Below, one piece after another: positions 1 through 9,720 of a stretch of 53,983 bases of DNA. The notes below the pieces were generated by a model. The model saw nothing but the letters and a program-made list of their open reading frames with translations. It did no database searches and had not been told where the DNA came from. The translations under genes and the position numbers were made by a program. The stretch is from Pedosphaera sp. (lineage in GTDB: Bacteria; Verrucomicrobiota; Verrucomicrobiia; Limisphaerales; Pedosphaeraceae), in NCBI GenBank assembly GCA_028293285.1, contig JAQGPC010000014.1, positions 1-53,983 on the forward strand, in the 5' to 3' direction. The stretch's first letter is position 1, and every line of letters starts with the position of its first letter.

Positions 1-1
1 G

Positions 2-145
2 GATCAATTGTGGAAGGAACTCAAAAAGGACATCGCCGCCAACCGTCAGTATTCCACGATCGACGAGGCGGCGGACTATGCCGAAGCTTGGATCAAACAC
101 TTGACCCCATGCCAGGCCTTTCAAAAATCGGGACTCTTTTCGTAA
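2..145 (+). pseudogene. C-terminal remnant of an IS630-type transposase
   Basis: The first 47 codons from base 2 read LWKELKKDIAANR followed by a helical tail and LTPCQAFQKSGLFS before TAA. This resembles the end of IS630/Tc1-family DDE transposases, where an LW-x-ELK segment follows the last catalytic acidic residue. Family members often end in S-x-x-(F/Y)-W-L. Here the codons after the TAA still read T-Y-W-L-N, so the stop may be a mutation just short of the natural end. The N-terminal part lies outside the window. The family call rests on a short tail and is moderate. Confidence 0.55.
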
Positions 146-161
146 ACGTATTGGCTCAACC

Positions 162-2261
162 GTGTCTGACAATTGTCAAAAAACTTTTGGCTACCTACTT
201 AGCTATTCTAGGACGCCGGACGCGTTTCCTGCCAGGGAAGTGGACGTATTAATGGAACTCGCTGACGACCTGGCCTATGGCATCATGTCATTGCGGGCAC
301 GGGCAGAACGTCAGCAGGCGGAAGAACATCTGCATCGTCTGGCGGACCTCCAAAGCGCCATCCTCAACAACACCACCTACATCGTGATCTCAGCCACCGC
401 GCAGGGGATCATTACCAGCATCAACCCCGCTGGCGAGCGATCGCTGGGTTACACCGCCGAAGAATGTATTGGCAAACTGATGCCCACTCAGTTCCACGAT
501 CCTGATGAAATGGCTGCACGTGCCAGGATTTTTTCAGAAGAACTGGGCGTTACGATTGAACCGGGGTTTGAAGTCTTTGTCGCCCGGGCACAGCGCGGCT
601 TGCCCAATGAATACGAATGGATGTATCTGCGCAAGGATGGCTCGCGTTTTCCCGTCCTGCTCTCGGTGTCGGCTTTGCGCGATTCACGGGGAAACATCAT
701 GGGTTTTCTGGGCATTGCCAATGACATCACCCAGCGCAAGCGGGCGGAACAAGAGTTGCGCGAGAGCAGAGAGGAGCTTAAGGAGGCACAACGTATCGCC
801 AAGGTGGGCAGTTGGCTTTGGGACCCGGAACCTGACACCGTTACCTGGTCGGAGGAGCTGTACCGCATCAATGGCCGTAATCCGGCACTTCCCGCCCCCA
901 GGTACCGGGAGCTCCAACAGGTTTACACTCCCGCGAGCTGGGAACGCCTGCGTCCCGCCGTGGAAAGAGCTTTGCAAACGGGAACACCTTATGAACTTGA
1001 GTTGGAGGTGATTCGCGCCGATGGCCAGCGTGCATGGGTAACCAGTCGCGGCGAAGCGCAACGCGATGCCAGTGGTCGTATCGTGAAGCTGCGCGGTACC
1101 ACCCAGGACATTACTGCGCGCAAGCTTGCCGAGGAGGCGCTCCACCGTTCCGAACAGAAGTTCGAGACTATTTTCCGCAGCAGTCCGGTGGCCTTGTCTG
1201 TCAGCGAGCTTGAAACTGGCCGCTTTATTGAAATTAACGAGGCCTTGTTGCGGCTCATGCACGGAACCTCCTTCGATCAAATGGTTGGTCGCACCTCGCT
1301 GGAAATCGGCATGATAACGTTGGATGAGCGCAAAAAAATTACCGATGCAGCGCTCCGCTTTGGCCAGGTAGACAGACTTGAGATCACGGCACAACGTTTG
1401 GATGGAGAACTCTTCATGGCGGAAGTCTCGTTGTCGCCTTATGAGCTCGAGGGCAAAAGCTATCTGCTGACAAACGTTGTGGACATTACCGAGCGTAAAC
1501 TGGCCAGGGAGGAAATTCACCGGCTGAACCTCGATCTGGAGAAGCGCGTGGCGGAACGCACCGCCGAGCTGGCCTTTGCCAATCGGGAGTTGGAGAGCTT
1601 CAGCTATTCGGTGTCCCACGACCTGCGGTCGCCCCTGCGCGTCGTCGATGGCTTCAGCAAGCTGTTACAGGAGGAATATTCGGCGCAACTCAATCCTGAA
1701 GCGCGCGAGTACCTCACCCATATCAGCACCGCCGCTGAACGCATGGATCAACTCATACGGGGTCTGCTTAATCTCTCCCGCATCACCCGGACCCAATTCC
1801 GCCGCCGACCCGTTAACTTGAGTGCGATGGCAAGCAACATTGCCGAAGAATTGCATGAAACCGAGCCGCAACGGGTGGTCCAGTTTGTTATCGCCCCCAA
1901 ACTAAGCGTTACGGGAGACCCTGATCTTCTGCGATCAGTTTTGCAAAACCTGCTGGGCAATGCCTGGAAATACACCGGCAAACATCCGCAGGCAAAAATT
2001 GAGTTCGGTGCCGCCCGGATTGGCGGCGAAACCGCATTTTATGTGCGTGATGATGGTGCCGGTTTTGAAGCGGATAATACAGAGAGGCTTTTTAACGCTT
2101 TCCAACGCCTGCATGGAGCAGAGGAATTTCCCGGCACTGGCATAGGATTGGCCACGGTGCAACGAATCATCCAGCGGCATGGCGGGCGCATTTGGGCCGA
2201 AGGCGCAGTGGAAAAGGGTGCAACGTTCTATTTCACAATCCCCTCGCCGAAGCGGCAATAG
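162..2261 (+). CDS. PAS-domain sensor histidine kinase, 5'-truncated
   Basis: Membrane-independent sensor kinase of the bacteriophytochrome-like HisKA class. From the GTG at 162 it has the last ~45 residues of a GAF domain (PDAFPAREVDVLMELADDLA), then three PAS/PAC modules ending near residues 193, 318 and 443 (DITQRKRAE, DITARKLAE, DITERKLA). A coiled coil follows, then a HisKA domain with phospho-acceptor His486 in SVSHDLRSPLR, and an HATPase with N box NLLGNAWKY, G1 DDGAGF and G2 GTGIGLA. The missing GAF start coincides with the transposase remnant, so the gene was probably cut by an insertion. The GTG start lies in the element's tail; ATG 252 is an alternative. It may be silent or expressed from an element promoter. 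No response regulator is adjacent. Confidence 0.85.
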   Translation: MSDNCQKTFGYLLSYSRTPDAFPAREVDVLMELADDLAYGIMSLRARAERQQAEEHLHRLADLQSAILNNTTYIVISATAQGIITSINPAGERSLGYTAEECIGKLMPTQFHDPDEMAARARIFSEELGVTIEPGFEVFVARAQRGLPNEYEWMYLRKDGSRFPVLLSVSALRDSRGNIMGFLGIANDITQRKRAEQELRESREELKEAQRIAKVGSWLWDPEPDTVTWSEELYRINGRNPALPAPRYRELQQVYTPASWERLRPAVERALQTGTPYELELEVIRADGQRAWVTSRGEAQRDASGRIVKLRGTTQDITARKLAEEALHRSEQKFETIFRSSPVALSVSELETGRFIEINEALLRLMHGTSFDQMVGRTSLEIGMITLDERKKITDAALRFGQVDRLEITAQRLDGELFMAEVSLSPYELEGKSYLLTNVVDITERKLAREEIHRLNLDLEKRVAERTAELAFANRELESFSYSVSHDLRSPLRVVDGFSKLLQEEYSAQLNPEAREYLTHISTAAERMDQLIRGLLNLSRITRTQFRRRPVNLSAMASNIAEELHETEPQRVVQFVIAPKLSVTGDPDLLRSVLQNLLGNAWKYTGKHPQAKIEFGAARIGGETAFYVRDDGAGFEADNTERLFNAFQRLHGAEEFPGTGIGLATVQRIIQRHGGRIWAEGAVEKGATFYFTIPSPKRQ

Positions 2262-2356
2262 CCATTTGGAGTGGCCCTCTGGCGTGACTCGTACTTGTAG
2301 TCCGCGTATCTGACGCTCTTACCTGATGATGGCGATGCTGCTACTATGCGGCTATT

Positions 2357-3097
2357 CTATTTATTCTGGATGGTTTCAGCTCGCATTTGTGCCGTTGTAA
2401 TTTCAACTTTCACCTCGGCAAAAGCGTGCTGAAAATCTGAATTAGCTTTCAAGTCGCGTACGATGGCTTGGGCCAGCACGCGTCCCGCATAAATATCAGT
2501 CGGATAATGTTTGCCCAATACGACCCGATGCCAGCCGATGTCCCGGCCAATGCTCATGATGTCCTCCCGCTTGCTCGGAACCAAATCAGCAAGCAATAAT
2601 GCAAATACCGTGGCCCGTGTCGAATGATCGCTCGGATAGCTGAAACTCTTCTCGGTCTTATCTGGTGCCAGACGCTGGTCCACGGTGTACGGGCGCGACC
2701 GTTTCCAATAATCTTTTGCGATGTTGGTCACTTCCTTCGTTTCCTTCTCAACCTGACGGAAAAAAGCTTCAGTCTTCGGCAGTGCGTCTGGTTGAAAATA
2801 TTTGCCTATGCTTGGCGTAAAGTAAAAAATTGTAAATTTATCTTCTGCCATGCCAGCAGCGGCCTCGCTCGGCTTGCGATTCTGATGGATCGCCACAGTC
2901 GCTGCCAGGTCCGCTGCCTGTTCAGGCGAGCCGGGAAGGGGCGGCGGAGCCAGCAGGCTTATCGTATCTGTTTTCTGTGAGGCAAGATAGGGTTGGTCTT
3001 TTGCGTGCGAAGAAATCGCAACCAATCCAAAAAACAACGCCGCCAATGCAATATTGCTTTTTAGCGTGGAGGAACGTGTCCGCAAATTAAAATTCAT
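2357..3097 (-). CDS. secreted class A acid phosphatase (PAP2 family)
   Basis: Periplasmic non-specific acid phosphatase of the PAP2 superfamily, predicted to hydrolyse phosphomonoesters. It has 246 residues with a signal peptide (hydrophobic stretch about 16-32, ending SSHA). The three-part signature is visible: K-x6-RP in KDYWKRSRP, then YPSDHSTRA as a variant of PSGH with Asp in place of Gly, then HRVVLGKHYPTD matching R-x5-H-x3-D with the nucleophile His. The gene starts 29 bases after the prepilin-like gene on the same strand and is probably the last gene of that three-gene unit. The order is odd, since neither neighbour is an enzyme. Confidence 0.85.
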   Translation of the reverse strand: MNFNLRTRSSTLKSNIALAALFFGLVAISSHAKDQPYLASQKTDTISLLAPPPLPGSPEQAADLAATVAIHQNRKPSEAAAGMAEDKFTIFYFTPSIGKYFQPDALPKTEAFFRQVEKETKEVTNIAKDYWKRSRPYTVDQRLAPDKTEKSFSYPSDHSTRATVFALLLADLVPSKREDIMSIGRDIGWHRVVLGKHYPTDIYAGRVLAQAIVRDLKANSDFQHAFAEVKVEITTAQMRAETIQNK

Positions 3098-3126
3098 AAA
3101 ATGATACGGAATTCACCACGCAGAGT

Positions 3127-3924
3127 TTAATTTGGATTGGCATCCGGGTCGATGGTCCAAACGATCTCCACCTGCGGCATGATGGCCTTGCCTTTGTTCG
3201 GGTTGTTAGGTGTCGTCTCCACAACTTTATTCCCTTTGTAACAGGCGGCATGGCCGTCCGCGAATGTGAGATTGCCGGAACCGTTGTGCCGCGCCGAAAA
3301 ACGGCTGGCAAAACTCGAAGGCTGTCCCAGGTCAGAACTGGATTGGGCCGAGTCCACCTTCGGTTCGGGAGCCAGCCGGTTTTCCAGAAAAACCGCAGTG
3401 TTCGACGGCTTCGCAACCGTGCTTAACTTGATTGATGGCGCAGTGCTGTCGATCAGCTTCGAATTCATCGCAGTGGAAAAATAAACGTCACCTGAAATTT
3501 CCGGACTTTCCGGAAACTTTGCGTTTGGGCAATGAAACAAGCTGTTCTTTTCGTAGAATGCCTTGCGATTGAGAAAATAATCCGCCGCCGAAGGTAATTT
3601 TATCAGGTTCGGGAGGGCGTTATACCAGATATCGGCATTCAGCGGGTCGCCCACGACGGCCCAGTTGTTCAATGTGGCGCTGGTGCCCCCGGATTCGCGC
3701 GGAATAAAGTCATTATTATCCGTCGAATAAATGGTCAGGGCGAGACCCCACTGTTTGAGTTTGCTTAAACAACTGGTTCGCTGGGCTGATGCTTTGGCGC
3801 GTGCGAGAGCCGGAAGCAACAGCCCAGCTAGGATGGCAATGATGGCGATAACCACCAAGAGTTCGATGAGCGTGAAGCCATTCTTTTTTGATGAAAGAAC
3901 GGCGCTGGATGTGCTTTTTCCCAT
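3127..3924 (-). CDS. prepilin-like protein with type IV pilin N-terminus
   Basis: Small type II/IV-secretion-like pseudopilin. From ATG 3924 it has 265 residues: a short basic leader, [18 protein letters not shown] (prepilin peptidase site after Gly, Glu at +5), and a hydrophobic helix. An extracellular domain follows, ending with the FADGH motif seen in the large Planctomycetes/Verrucomicrobia pseudopilin-like families. The start is set by a strong ribosome site (AAGGGAAGG) just upstream. A longer in-frame reading to 4044 would place the leader inside the preceding gene and is unlikely. It begins 14 bases after the lamin-tail gene. No pilus assembly genes are nearby, so export would rely on machinery encoded elsewhere. 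Confidence 0.85.
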   Translation of the reverse strand: MGKSTSSAVLSSKKNGFTLIELLVVIAIIAILAGLLLPALARAKASAQRTSCLSKLKQWGLALTIYSTDNNDFIPRESGGTSATLNNWAVVGDPLNADIWYNALPNLIKLPSAADYFLNRKAFYEKNSLFHCPNAKFPESPEISGDVYFSTAMNSKLIDSTAPSIKLSTVAKPSNTAVFLENRLAPEPKVDSAQSSSDLGQPSSFASRFSARHNGSGNLTFADGHAACYKGNKVVETTPNNPNKGKAIMPQVEIVWTIDPDANPN

Positions 3925-3938
3925 AAAGAAACCTTCCC

Positions 3939-5834
3939 TTAATGAATTGTCCCCGAGGCACGGTAAAGGCGACTGGTTGAACCTAACGCATCGGTGATCG
4001 TGGTCGAACTGCTGGTTGCTGTGACATTCGTCAGGGATGTCCAACTGCCATCGGTGATCGCATTCTTATACCAAATGGTGTAACTCCTGCCAGTGGTGCT
4101 GTTCCAATTCAAATCCACGCTGGTAGAGTGGGAAACAATCGTCAGGTGCAGAGGGTCAACAATCCAACCCGGTGAGCCTATATCTCCATTCGATGCCGCG
4201 ATAAATGCGCCATTAAACCCGTTGGTGCTGAGCCCGGTGGTGCTGTTGCCGCTGAAAATGCCTGTGTCTGGATTGCGAATAAAGGTCCGGCCTGCCGGGG
4301 AAGTGGACAATTGCACTCCCGCCACCTTGCCGATCGCATCGGTTTCCACCAGTGCCGCCTGATTCCAAAGGTTGACTTGATCGCTGGTTCCACTGAGGCC
4401 CACTCCGTTCGCAATGTAAACGATGATTTGCAAATCAGCCGGCAGATTGGAAACACCCCACCACGCCTTGAATTTATCGGCAGTCATGACTCCAGGAGCC
4501 GAGCTTTCCACTAAAATGACGGATTCTCCGGGGCGGATGACCACATGATTGGTGATCGTATAGGCAACCCCCAGGTTTGCTGAGTTATCATCCCAGCGGT
4601 AGCCATAGAGGTCCACCGAAAAATCGTCCAGGTTCGATAGCTCCCACCAATCGGCATTGGCCGCCGGCCCCGAATTCTCACTCGATTGCACTTCGGTGAT
4701 CACCAGGTTCGGCTTGCGTGTTATCAGCACGTTAGCTGAAACATTTGTTGTTCCTGCCGAATTGGCTAGCACCACGGTATAAGCGCCGGAATTGTTGGTT
4801 TGCAGTCCGGTCAAGGCTAATTGACTCGTAGTTTGCCCCGCCAACGGTGAACCATTAAATTTCCATTGATAGGTTGGTCCCGGATTTCCTTGACCTTGAA
4901 CTGTCAACGCCACCGACTGGCCGATAAAAGCCACAATGTCCTTGGGCGCGACCAGAATGGTTGGCGGCGTTGCGGCGGGATTCACACTAAGGACGGCGTT
5001 TGAACTTGTGACTACTTCAACACCATTGGTCACGACCACCGCATATGTTCCTGCATTGTTGGTAAGCGCATTCGGAATGATAAAGGCAGCATCAGTGGCG
5101 CCGCTGATTGGAGAACCATTAAAGTTCCATTGATACTTCGGGTGAGGAAGACCTTGGGCATTGGCGGCCAGCATGGCGGTTGATCCAGAAACAACCGTGG
5201 TGTTTGTCGGCTGAAGCGTGATCGTCAGGGGAACCGGTCCCGTGGTAACGCCGGGCGATCCAACATCATCCGTTGTCGCGGCTTGAAATGCTCCCCCGAC
5301 ACCATTCGTGCTCAGGATTCCAAAAACTCCCGTGGCGGGGTTATAAGTAAATGAAGAACCCTGCGTCGCCGCATCGATATGGACATGATCCACGAGATTA
5401 TCGCTCGCGTCCCATACACTCATACCGTCCCCGTTCGCAGACAGACCGTAATTATGATAAAACACGATTCGCACGCTATTACTTAAACCCGGCCCCCACC
5501 AATCCCGGAGCGCCTGTTCAGTGGTATTCACGCTATCCTGCACAAACAGGATCGTTTCCCCCGCGCTAATCGTAAGTCCGTCAAACGGTGCCGAATAAGC
5601 CCCGCCCAGGCCTGCCCCTTCATCGGCCATTTTATATCCAGAAAGATCAATCGCATTGGTGCTGAAATTGGAAAGTTCCCAGTAGTCTGAATTCGCTGGA
5701 ACAATATTTGTAACGCCTCCCTGCGTAAATGTCGTGGCCTCCGAGGACATGGCTTCGGTGATTGCCAGTTGAGCCTGAAGTGTTCCCGAATAGGCAAGGA
5801 GTGCGAATCGAAGGGCAAAAATAGTTTTTTTCAT
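3939..5834 (-). CDS. secreted protein with two lamin-tail domains and two Ig-like domains
   Basis: A 631-residue extracellular protein starting at ATG 5834 ([17 protein letters not shown] signal peptide, AGGAAA ribosome site). The order is signal, lamin-tail-like domain (about 22-165, with [10 protein letters not shown] and LRDWWGPG), two Ig-like domains (about 180-265 and 270-355; motifs [10 protein letters not shown] and [10 protein letters not shown], each ending AGTYAVV/GAYTVV), second lamin-tail-like domain (about 360-540; [12 protein letters not shown] and FKAWWG), then a short C-terminal module with SYTIWYKN. Such proteins are presumed to be surface or matrix adhesins; no catalytic motif is seen. 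It is first in an apparent operon with the prepilin-like and acid phosphatase genes. Confidence 0.8.
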   Translation of the reverse strand: MKKTIFALRFALLAYSGTLQAQLAITEAMSSEATTFTQGGVTNIVPANSDYWELSNFSTNAIDLSGYKMADEGAGLGGAYSAPFDGLTISAGETILFVQDSVNTTEQALRDWWGPGLSNSVRIVFYHNYGLSANGDGMSVWDASDNLVDHVHIDAATQGSSFTYNPATGVFGILSTNGVGGAFQAATTDDVGSPGVTTGPVPLTITLQPTNTTVVSGSTAMLAANAQGLPHPKYQWNFNGSPISGATDAAFIIPNALTNNAGTYAVVVTNGVEVVTSSNAVLSVNPAATPPTILVAPKDIVAFIGQSVALTVQGQGNPGPTYQWKFNGSPLAGQTTSQLALTGLQTNNSGAYTVVLANSAGTTNVSANVLITRKPNLVITEVQSSENSGPAANADWWELSNLDDFSVDLYGYRWDDNSANLGVAYTITNHVVIRPGESVILVESSAPGVMTADKFKAWWGVSNLPADLQIIVYIANGVGLSGTSDQVNLWNQAALVETDAIGKVAGVQLSTSPAGRTFIRNPDTGIFSGNSTTGLSTNGFNGAFIAASNGDIGSPGWIVDPLHLTIVSHSTSVDLNWNSTTGRSYTIWYKNAITDGSWTSLTNVTATSSSTTITDALGSTSRLYRASGTIH

Positions 5835-6008
5835 GAGATTGGTTTCCTGATGCCTAACCAATCTGATTGCGGGACGTGACAACCCCACGACTACTCTGTG
5901 AAGATTGGGTTACGAGCAAGGATCACTAAATTTGCAAATCATCCTTATGATGAAAACTAAGTCTGCAACTCCCTGTAACCATCCGCGAAGTTTGATAAAA
6001 TTGAGTCG

Positions 6009-7304
6009 CTAATCTCTCACCTTGGGCATCATGAAGGAAAGAATTCCCGCCGGTAGAAATAATAGCCCCGCATACAGCAGCGCCATGCGATGATCTCCCA
6101 CCTTGGAAAACAACCCGAAGAAAACCGTTCCAAACGCCGCCGCAATCCGCCCGATATTGTAACAAAAGCCTGCCCCAGTGGTGCGAAGCAAGGTCGGAAA
6201 TAACGGGGGCAAATACATCGTGAACAATCCAAATAATCCTTGGAAAAACCCGATGCACGGAAACCAGCAGAGCAGGGCGGTATGGTCTCGTGGAATATAA
6301 TAGGCCCCCAGCATCGCCAGAAAATATCCCAAACACATCCAGCCAATCGTCGCCCGGTAACCAATGATCCTTGAAATCCATGCCGCAAAAAAGTTTCCCA
6401 CAATGGACGAAACGATCACGAAGTAGAGCACCTTGCTGACCAGTTTGTTCTTTTGCGTCACATCCATCGCCAGCACATCCGGCAGATTGCGCATATGCTG
6501 CAGATGCCAGAACATGAATGCCCAATGCGCCGTGAGTGAAATCGCGCATACCGCCACTGTCCATAAAGTTATCCGCAGCACCTTGCCCCGAAACAAATCC
6601 AGTATGCCCGGTAGTTGCTCATGCGCTTTTGCCTTGGCCGCATGCCATTCCTCTGTTTCCGGCACCGCCCGTCGAATCCAGAACACCAGCAACGCCGGGA
6701 TTACGCCCACCAAAAATAAATAACGCGGCGGCACTCCCGACATGAATATATTTGCCGCGCCTGCCATTAAAATGCCGACGTTCACTCCCGTCTGTAACAC
6801 CCCTGCAATCCAGGGACGCCATTTCTTTGGCCACGTCTCGGATAGAAGCGAGGCTCCTACCGCCCATTCACCACCGATGCCCAATGCCGCCAGAAACCGG
6901 AAAATCATCAAATGCCACCACGTCTGCGCAAACACCGCCATCCCGGTAAACACCGCATACGTCAACACCGTCAAACATAATGCCCGGCTCCGTCCCATCC
7001 GATCGCCAATTCTTCCGAAGAATCCCCCACCTAATGCCCAGCCCACCAAAAATGCTGCTTGAACGATGGAGCTGTACCGCCCAACGCGGGGATCAGTGGT
7101 ATCGGTTAACTGCAGCAGTTGTGCGACAAATGGCGCGGCCACCAGCGTATAGATATGTAATTCCAACCCGTCAAACGTCCATCCCAGCCACGCTGCAATG
7201 CCTGACTTCCATTGCTGCGGCGACAAGTCCCGCACATGCGTGATTTCCTTGCCGGGAGATTTCTCTTCCGACTGTGGCGGAACATTCAGGTTGGCCGATT
7301 CCAT
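6009..7304 (-). CDS. MFS transporter, metabolite:H+ symporter type
   Basis: A 431-residue inner-membrane major facilitator with about 12 membrane segments. The loop 2-3 motif GGGFFGRIGDRMGRSRAL matches the MFS G-x3-D-R-x-G-R-R signature. LGIGGEWAVGASLLSETWP is typical of the sialate/shikimate/proline-betaine symporter branch. The start at ATG 7304 (MESANLNVPPQSEE) gives a normal-length cytoplasmic N-terminus; the frame stays open to 7496 but that stretch is not protein-like. The substrate cannot be told from sequence. The gene stands alone, divergent from the esterase gene. Confidence 0.85.
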   Translation of the reverse strand: MESANLNVPPQSEEKSPGKEITHVRDLSPQQWKSGIAAWLGWTFDGLELHIYTLVAAPFVAQLLQLTDTTDPRVGRYSSIVQAAFLVGWALGGGFFGRIGDRMGRSRALCLTVLTYAVFTGMAVFAQTWWHLMIFRFLAALGIGGEWAVGASLLSETWPKKWRPWIAGVLQTGVNVGILMAGAANIFMSGVPPRYLFLVGVIPALLVFWIRRAVPETEEWHAAKAKAHEQLPGILDLFRGKVLRITLWTVAVCAISLTAHWAFMFWHLQHMRNLPDVLAMDVTQKNKLVSKVLYFVIVSSIVGNFFAAWISRIIGYRATIGWMCLGYFLAMLGAYYIPRDHTALLCWFPCIGFFQGLFGLFTMYLPPLFPTLLRTTGAGFCYNIGRIAAAFGTVFFGLFSKVGDHRMALLYAGLLFLPAGILSFMMPKVRD

Positions 7305-7653
7305 AGTGGAGCTTTTACATCTTGAAGAATTTGACAAATAACGCGAGCCAAAATATTGCGATTCGGCATCTGGCAAGTTTTTGCAGGCGCTTGTTTCCCA
7401 ATAAGAATTCGCCCGATATCTTCCCGAAACTATCGAATCCATCCTCGAGTAGGTAGAACTGGAACTTAAGAACAGCCTGTAACCCGGCGAATGCATCCGT
7501 TTCTATCTGCCCAACTGCCATGCAAGTCCCCCTCTAACGGAAATTTTTTCGTAAACATATTCTTCGGCAGCAATTTCTGTGATAGTTTCTTGGCATGCGC
7601 CGGGTTTGCTCAACTGACATCGTAAAAGAAATCGATTCCCTTCATTATTTAAT
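7305..7653. other. divergent intergenic region, no confident gene
   Basis: About 350 bases separate the divergent transporter and esterase genes and must hold both promoters. Short open frames exist on the minus strand (for example 7315-7521, rich in Phe, Leu and Lys), but none has a ribosome site or recognisable protein character. I see no strong inverted repeat. Confidence 0.5.
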
Positions 7654-8709
7654 GTGAAACATTTCAACCTCATTCTTGTTGCGGCCCTATTTCTCTTTGT
7701 CTCCCCGCAATACCTCCGGGCTGTTGAAACCGCCAAACCGCATCCTTACAAAGAAGTTGTCGGTCCCTATCAAGTTCAAACCGTGACCTATGATTGGACT
7801 GATCAGAAACGCAACCGTCAGGTTCCGGTTAGAATTTATTATCCCAAAGCGGGTAAGGGTTCTTTTCCCGTTGTCATCTTTTCCCATGGTCTGGGTGGCT
7901 CACGCGATGACTACGATTACCTCGGCGCCAGTTGGGCCAGCCACGGCTATATCTGCGTGCATCCGCAACATATCGGCAGCGATGATTCAGTTTGGAAAAA
8001 CGCTCCGTTGCTGGAACGCCTGCAAGCATTGCAAGACTCTGCTTTGAATCTCCAAAACGCGATCAATCGTCCGTACGATATTACGTTCGTCATTGATCAA
8101 TTGAAAAAGTTGAATCAGGACGATGCCCGTTTCAAAAACCGGCTCGACCTCGACCGTCTCGGGATGGCCGGCCATTCCTTCGGCAGTTACACCACGCTGG
8201 CGATTGCCGGCGAAGTCTTCTCCGTCCTCGGTGGTGAGAAGTCAGTTGGCGATCCGCGCGTCAAGGCCGCCATCGCCATGAGTTCACCCATCCCGCACAA
8301 GTCGGCCCAATACGATCTGGCCTACGGCAAAATCAGCATCCCTTGTTTTCACATGACCGGCACGTTGGACACGATGCCCTTTAGTGATAAGGACCCATTG
8401 AAACGTCGCGTCCCTTTCGATCACATCAACAAAGCCGACCAATTTCTCGTCACCTTCAAGGATGCTGATCACATGACCTTTTCCGGCCACATTCCCGGCT
8501 TGGGCAACGGCGACAAAGATCCATTCTTCCAAAACCTTGTCCTGCTCGGCTCCATTGCTTTTTGGGACGCCTACTTGAAGAACGACCCCAAAGCCAAAGC
8601 TTGGTTCACCGGCAAAGGCTTCGACGGCATCCTGGGCAACGATGGTAAATTCGAAAAGAAGCTGGTTGCTAAAAGCAAAAAAGCGAATCAGCCCAAGTCT
8701 GGAAAGTAA
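7654..8709 (+). CDS. secreted alpha/beta-hydrolase (esterase, PAF-acetylhydrolase-like)
   Basis: A 351-residue hydrolase with a cleavable signal peptide (MKHFNLILVAALFLFVSPQ). The fold is visible from the oxyanion-side segment FPVVIFSHGLGGSRDDYDYL, the nucleophile elbow GMAGHSFGSYTT (Ser in G-H-S-F-G), a late Asp in MTGTLDTMPFSD, and the catalytic His in FKDADHMTF. This arrangement fits the dienelactone hydrolase/PAF-acetylhydrolase/chlorophyllase-like group; the substrate is unknown. Translation starts at GTG 7654; an overlapping ATG at 7652 runs at once into TGA. The gene is monocistronic, with a good hairpin 40 bases downstream. Confidence 0.8.
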   Translation: MKHFNLILVAALFLFVSPQYLRAVETAKPHPYKEVVGPYQVQTVTYDWTDQKRNRQVPVRIYYPKAGKGSFPVVIFSHGLGGSRDDYDYLGASWASHGYICVHPQHIGSDDSVWKNAPLLERLQALQDSALNLQNAINRPYDITFVIDQLKKLNQDDARFKNRLDLDRLGMAGHSFGSYTTLAIAGEVFSVLGGEKSVGDPRVKAAIAMSSPIPHKSAQYDLAYGKISIPCFHMTGTLDTMPFSDKDPLKRRVPFDHINKADQFLVTFKDADHMTFSGHIPGLGNGDKDPFFQNLVLLGSIAFWDAYLKNDPKAKAWFTGKGFDGILGNDGKFEKKLVAKSKKANQPKSGK

Positions 8710-8750
8710 TTTCCCCCGCGCGTCCGCTCAACTAATCAAGTTTGTTTCCC

Positions 8751-8782
8751 AAAGGGTGTTCTTGCAATTTTGAGCACCCTTT
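8751..8782 (+). terminator. terminator-like hairpin after the esterase gene
   Basis: Eleven-base arms AAAGGGTGTTC and GAGCACCCTTT pair with one T-G wobble around a 10-base loop. The right arm ends in TTT, followed by ATCC, so the T tract is short. Position 40 bases after the stop codon supports a terminator role. Confidence 0.6.
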
Positions 8783-8853
8783 ATCCAGGGGGAGATGTCC
8801 GGCCTCAATGATTCAAAAATGTCTGCTTATTTCACTGAGCAGACAATAATAAG

Positions 8854-9681
8854 ATGGATGGTGAATCAGATGGATTATTAAGAACTATGGACGCAACGAC
8901 GACAAACTCTCAGCGGGCAAGGAATGCGCCTTTCGCGTTTACCTTGATTGAACTTCTGGTCGTCCTTGCCATCATTGCGATTCTTGCCGCGCTGTTGCTC
9001 CCGCTCCTAAGTCGTTCCAAAGCCTCGGCCTTGGGAGCGCAATGCACCAGTAACCATCGGCAACTTGTCTTGGTGTGGCGCATGTATTGCGATGATCATC
9101 AGGATCAGTTGTGTTCCCTTACGAATTGGGTGGTGGGAGACATGAGCAAACTTCGGGAGGCAACCAATGCCTTGCTTCTGGTGGACCCACTTCAATCCTT
9201 GTTCGCACGGTATAATATTACGACCGCAAGCCTTTATAAATGTCCCGGTGATCGAAGCGCTCACGTGCGTAGCGTATCCATGAACAATCGCTTGCATCCC
9301 AATGCTTCCTATTGGGTGGATGGAATTGGCACCAATTATGAAATCTTTACCCGTAACCAGCAAATCCTGGTTCCCACCAAGATTTATGTCACGTTGGACG
9401 AACGCAGCGACACCATCAACGACAACTCTTTTTGCGTGGACATGAGCAATACCGGCAATGCCGACGGTACCGGAGCGAACAATCCCTACTGGCTGATTGA
9501 TTATCCGGCCAGTTATCATAACGCCTCCGGCCGTTTTTCCTTTGCCGATGGGCATGTGGAAGCGCACCGCTGGCTGGAACCAACCACGTTGGTGCGGTTG
9601 GGCGAAGCGGAGGCTGCTCACACTTCATTGACCGACCGGGATGCGAAGTGGCTGCAGGAGCATTGCACTTATTTGAAATAA
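8854..9681 (+). CDS. prepilin-like protein with type IV pilin N-terminus
   Basis: A 275-residue pseudopilin-like protein. A leader is followed by [24 protein letters not shown], with Ala rather than Gly at the expected cleavage site. The outer domain holds VTLDERSDTINDNSF and ends SYHNASGRFSFADGHVEAHRW. The last motifs are nearly shared with the prepilin-like protein at 50.9-51.8 kb, so these two are close paralogues. ATG 8887 is an equally good start and gives a 17-residue leader; neither has a strong ribosome site. The sigma factor gene begins 39 bases downstream on the same strand, suggesting co-transcription. Confidence 0.82.
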   Translation: MDGESDGLLRTMDATTTNSQRARNAPFAFTLIELLVVLAIIAILAALLLPLLSRSKASALGAQCTSNHRQLVLVWRMYCDDHQDQLCSLTNWVVGDMSKLREATNALLLVDPLQSLFARYNITTASLYKCPGDRSAHVRSVSMNNRLHPNASYWVDGIGTNYEIFTRNQQILVPTKIYVTLDERSDTINDNSFCVDMSNTGNADGTGANNPYWLIDYPASYHNASGRFSFADGHVEAHRWLEPTTLVRLGEAEAAHTSLTDRDAKWLQEHCTYLK

Positions 9682-9720
9682 ATGTCTGCTTCTTTCCGCA
9701 GGCGAACATGAATCATGTGA

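Noticed and set aside
488-1619. Long minus-strand frames inside the truncated kinase gene
   Set aside because: They overlap a plus-strand kinase with complete domain motifs and have no ribosome sites or recognisable protein character.
3925-4044. Longer start for the prepilin-like gene (to 4044)
   Set aside because: It would run into the lamin-tail gene and lacks the strong ribosome site that precedes ATG 3924.
5926-6564. 212-codon minus-strand frame within the MFS gene
   Set aside because: It is a shifted frame of the MFS transporter, whose own frame shows the expected membrane segments and motifs.
7315-7521. Minus-strand 68-codon frame in the transporter/esterase gap
   Set aside because: No ribosome site and no family pattern; it partly overlaps the open upstream extension of the MFS frame.
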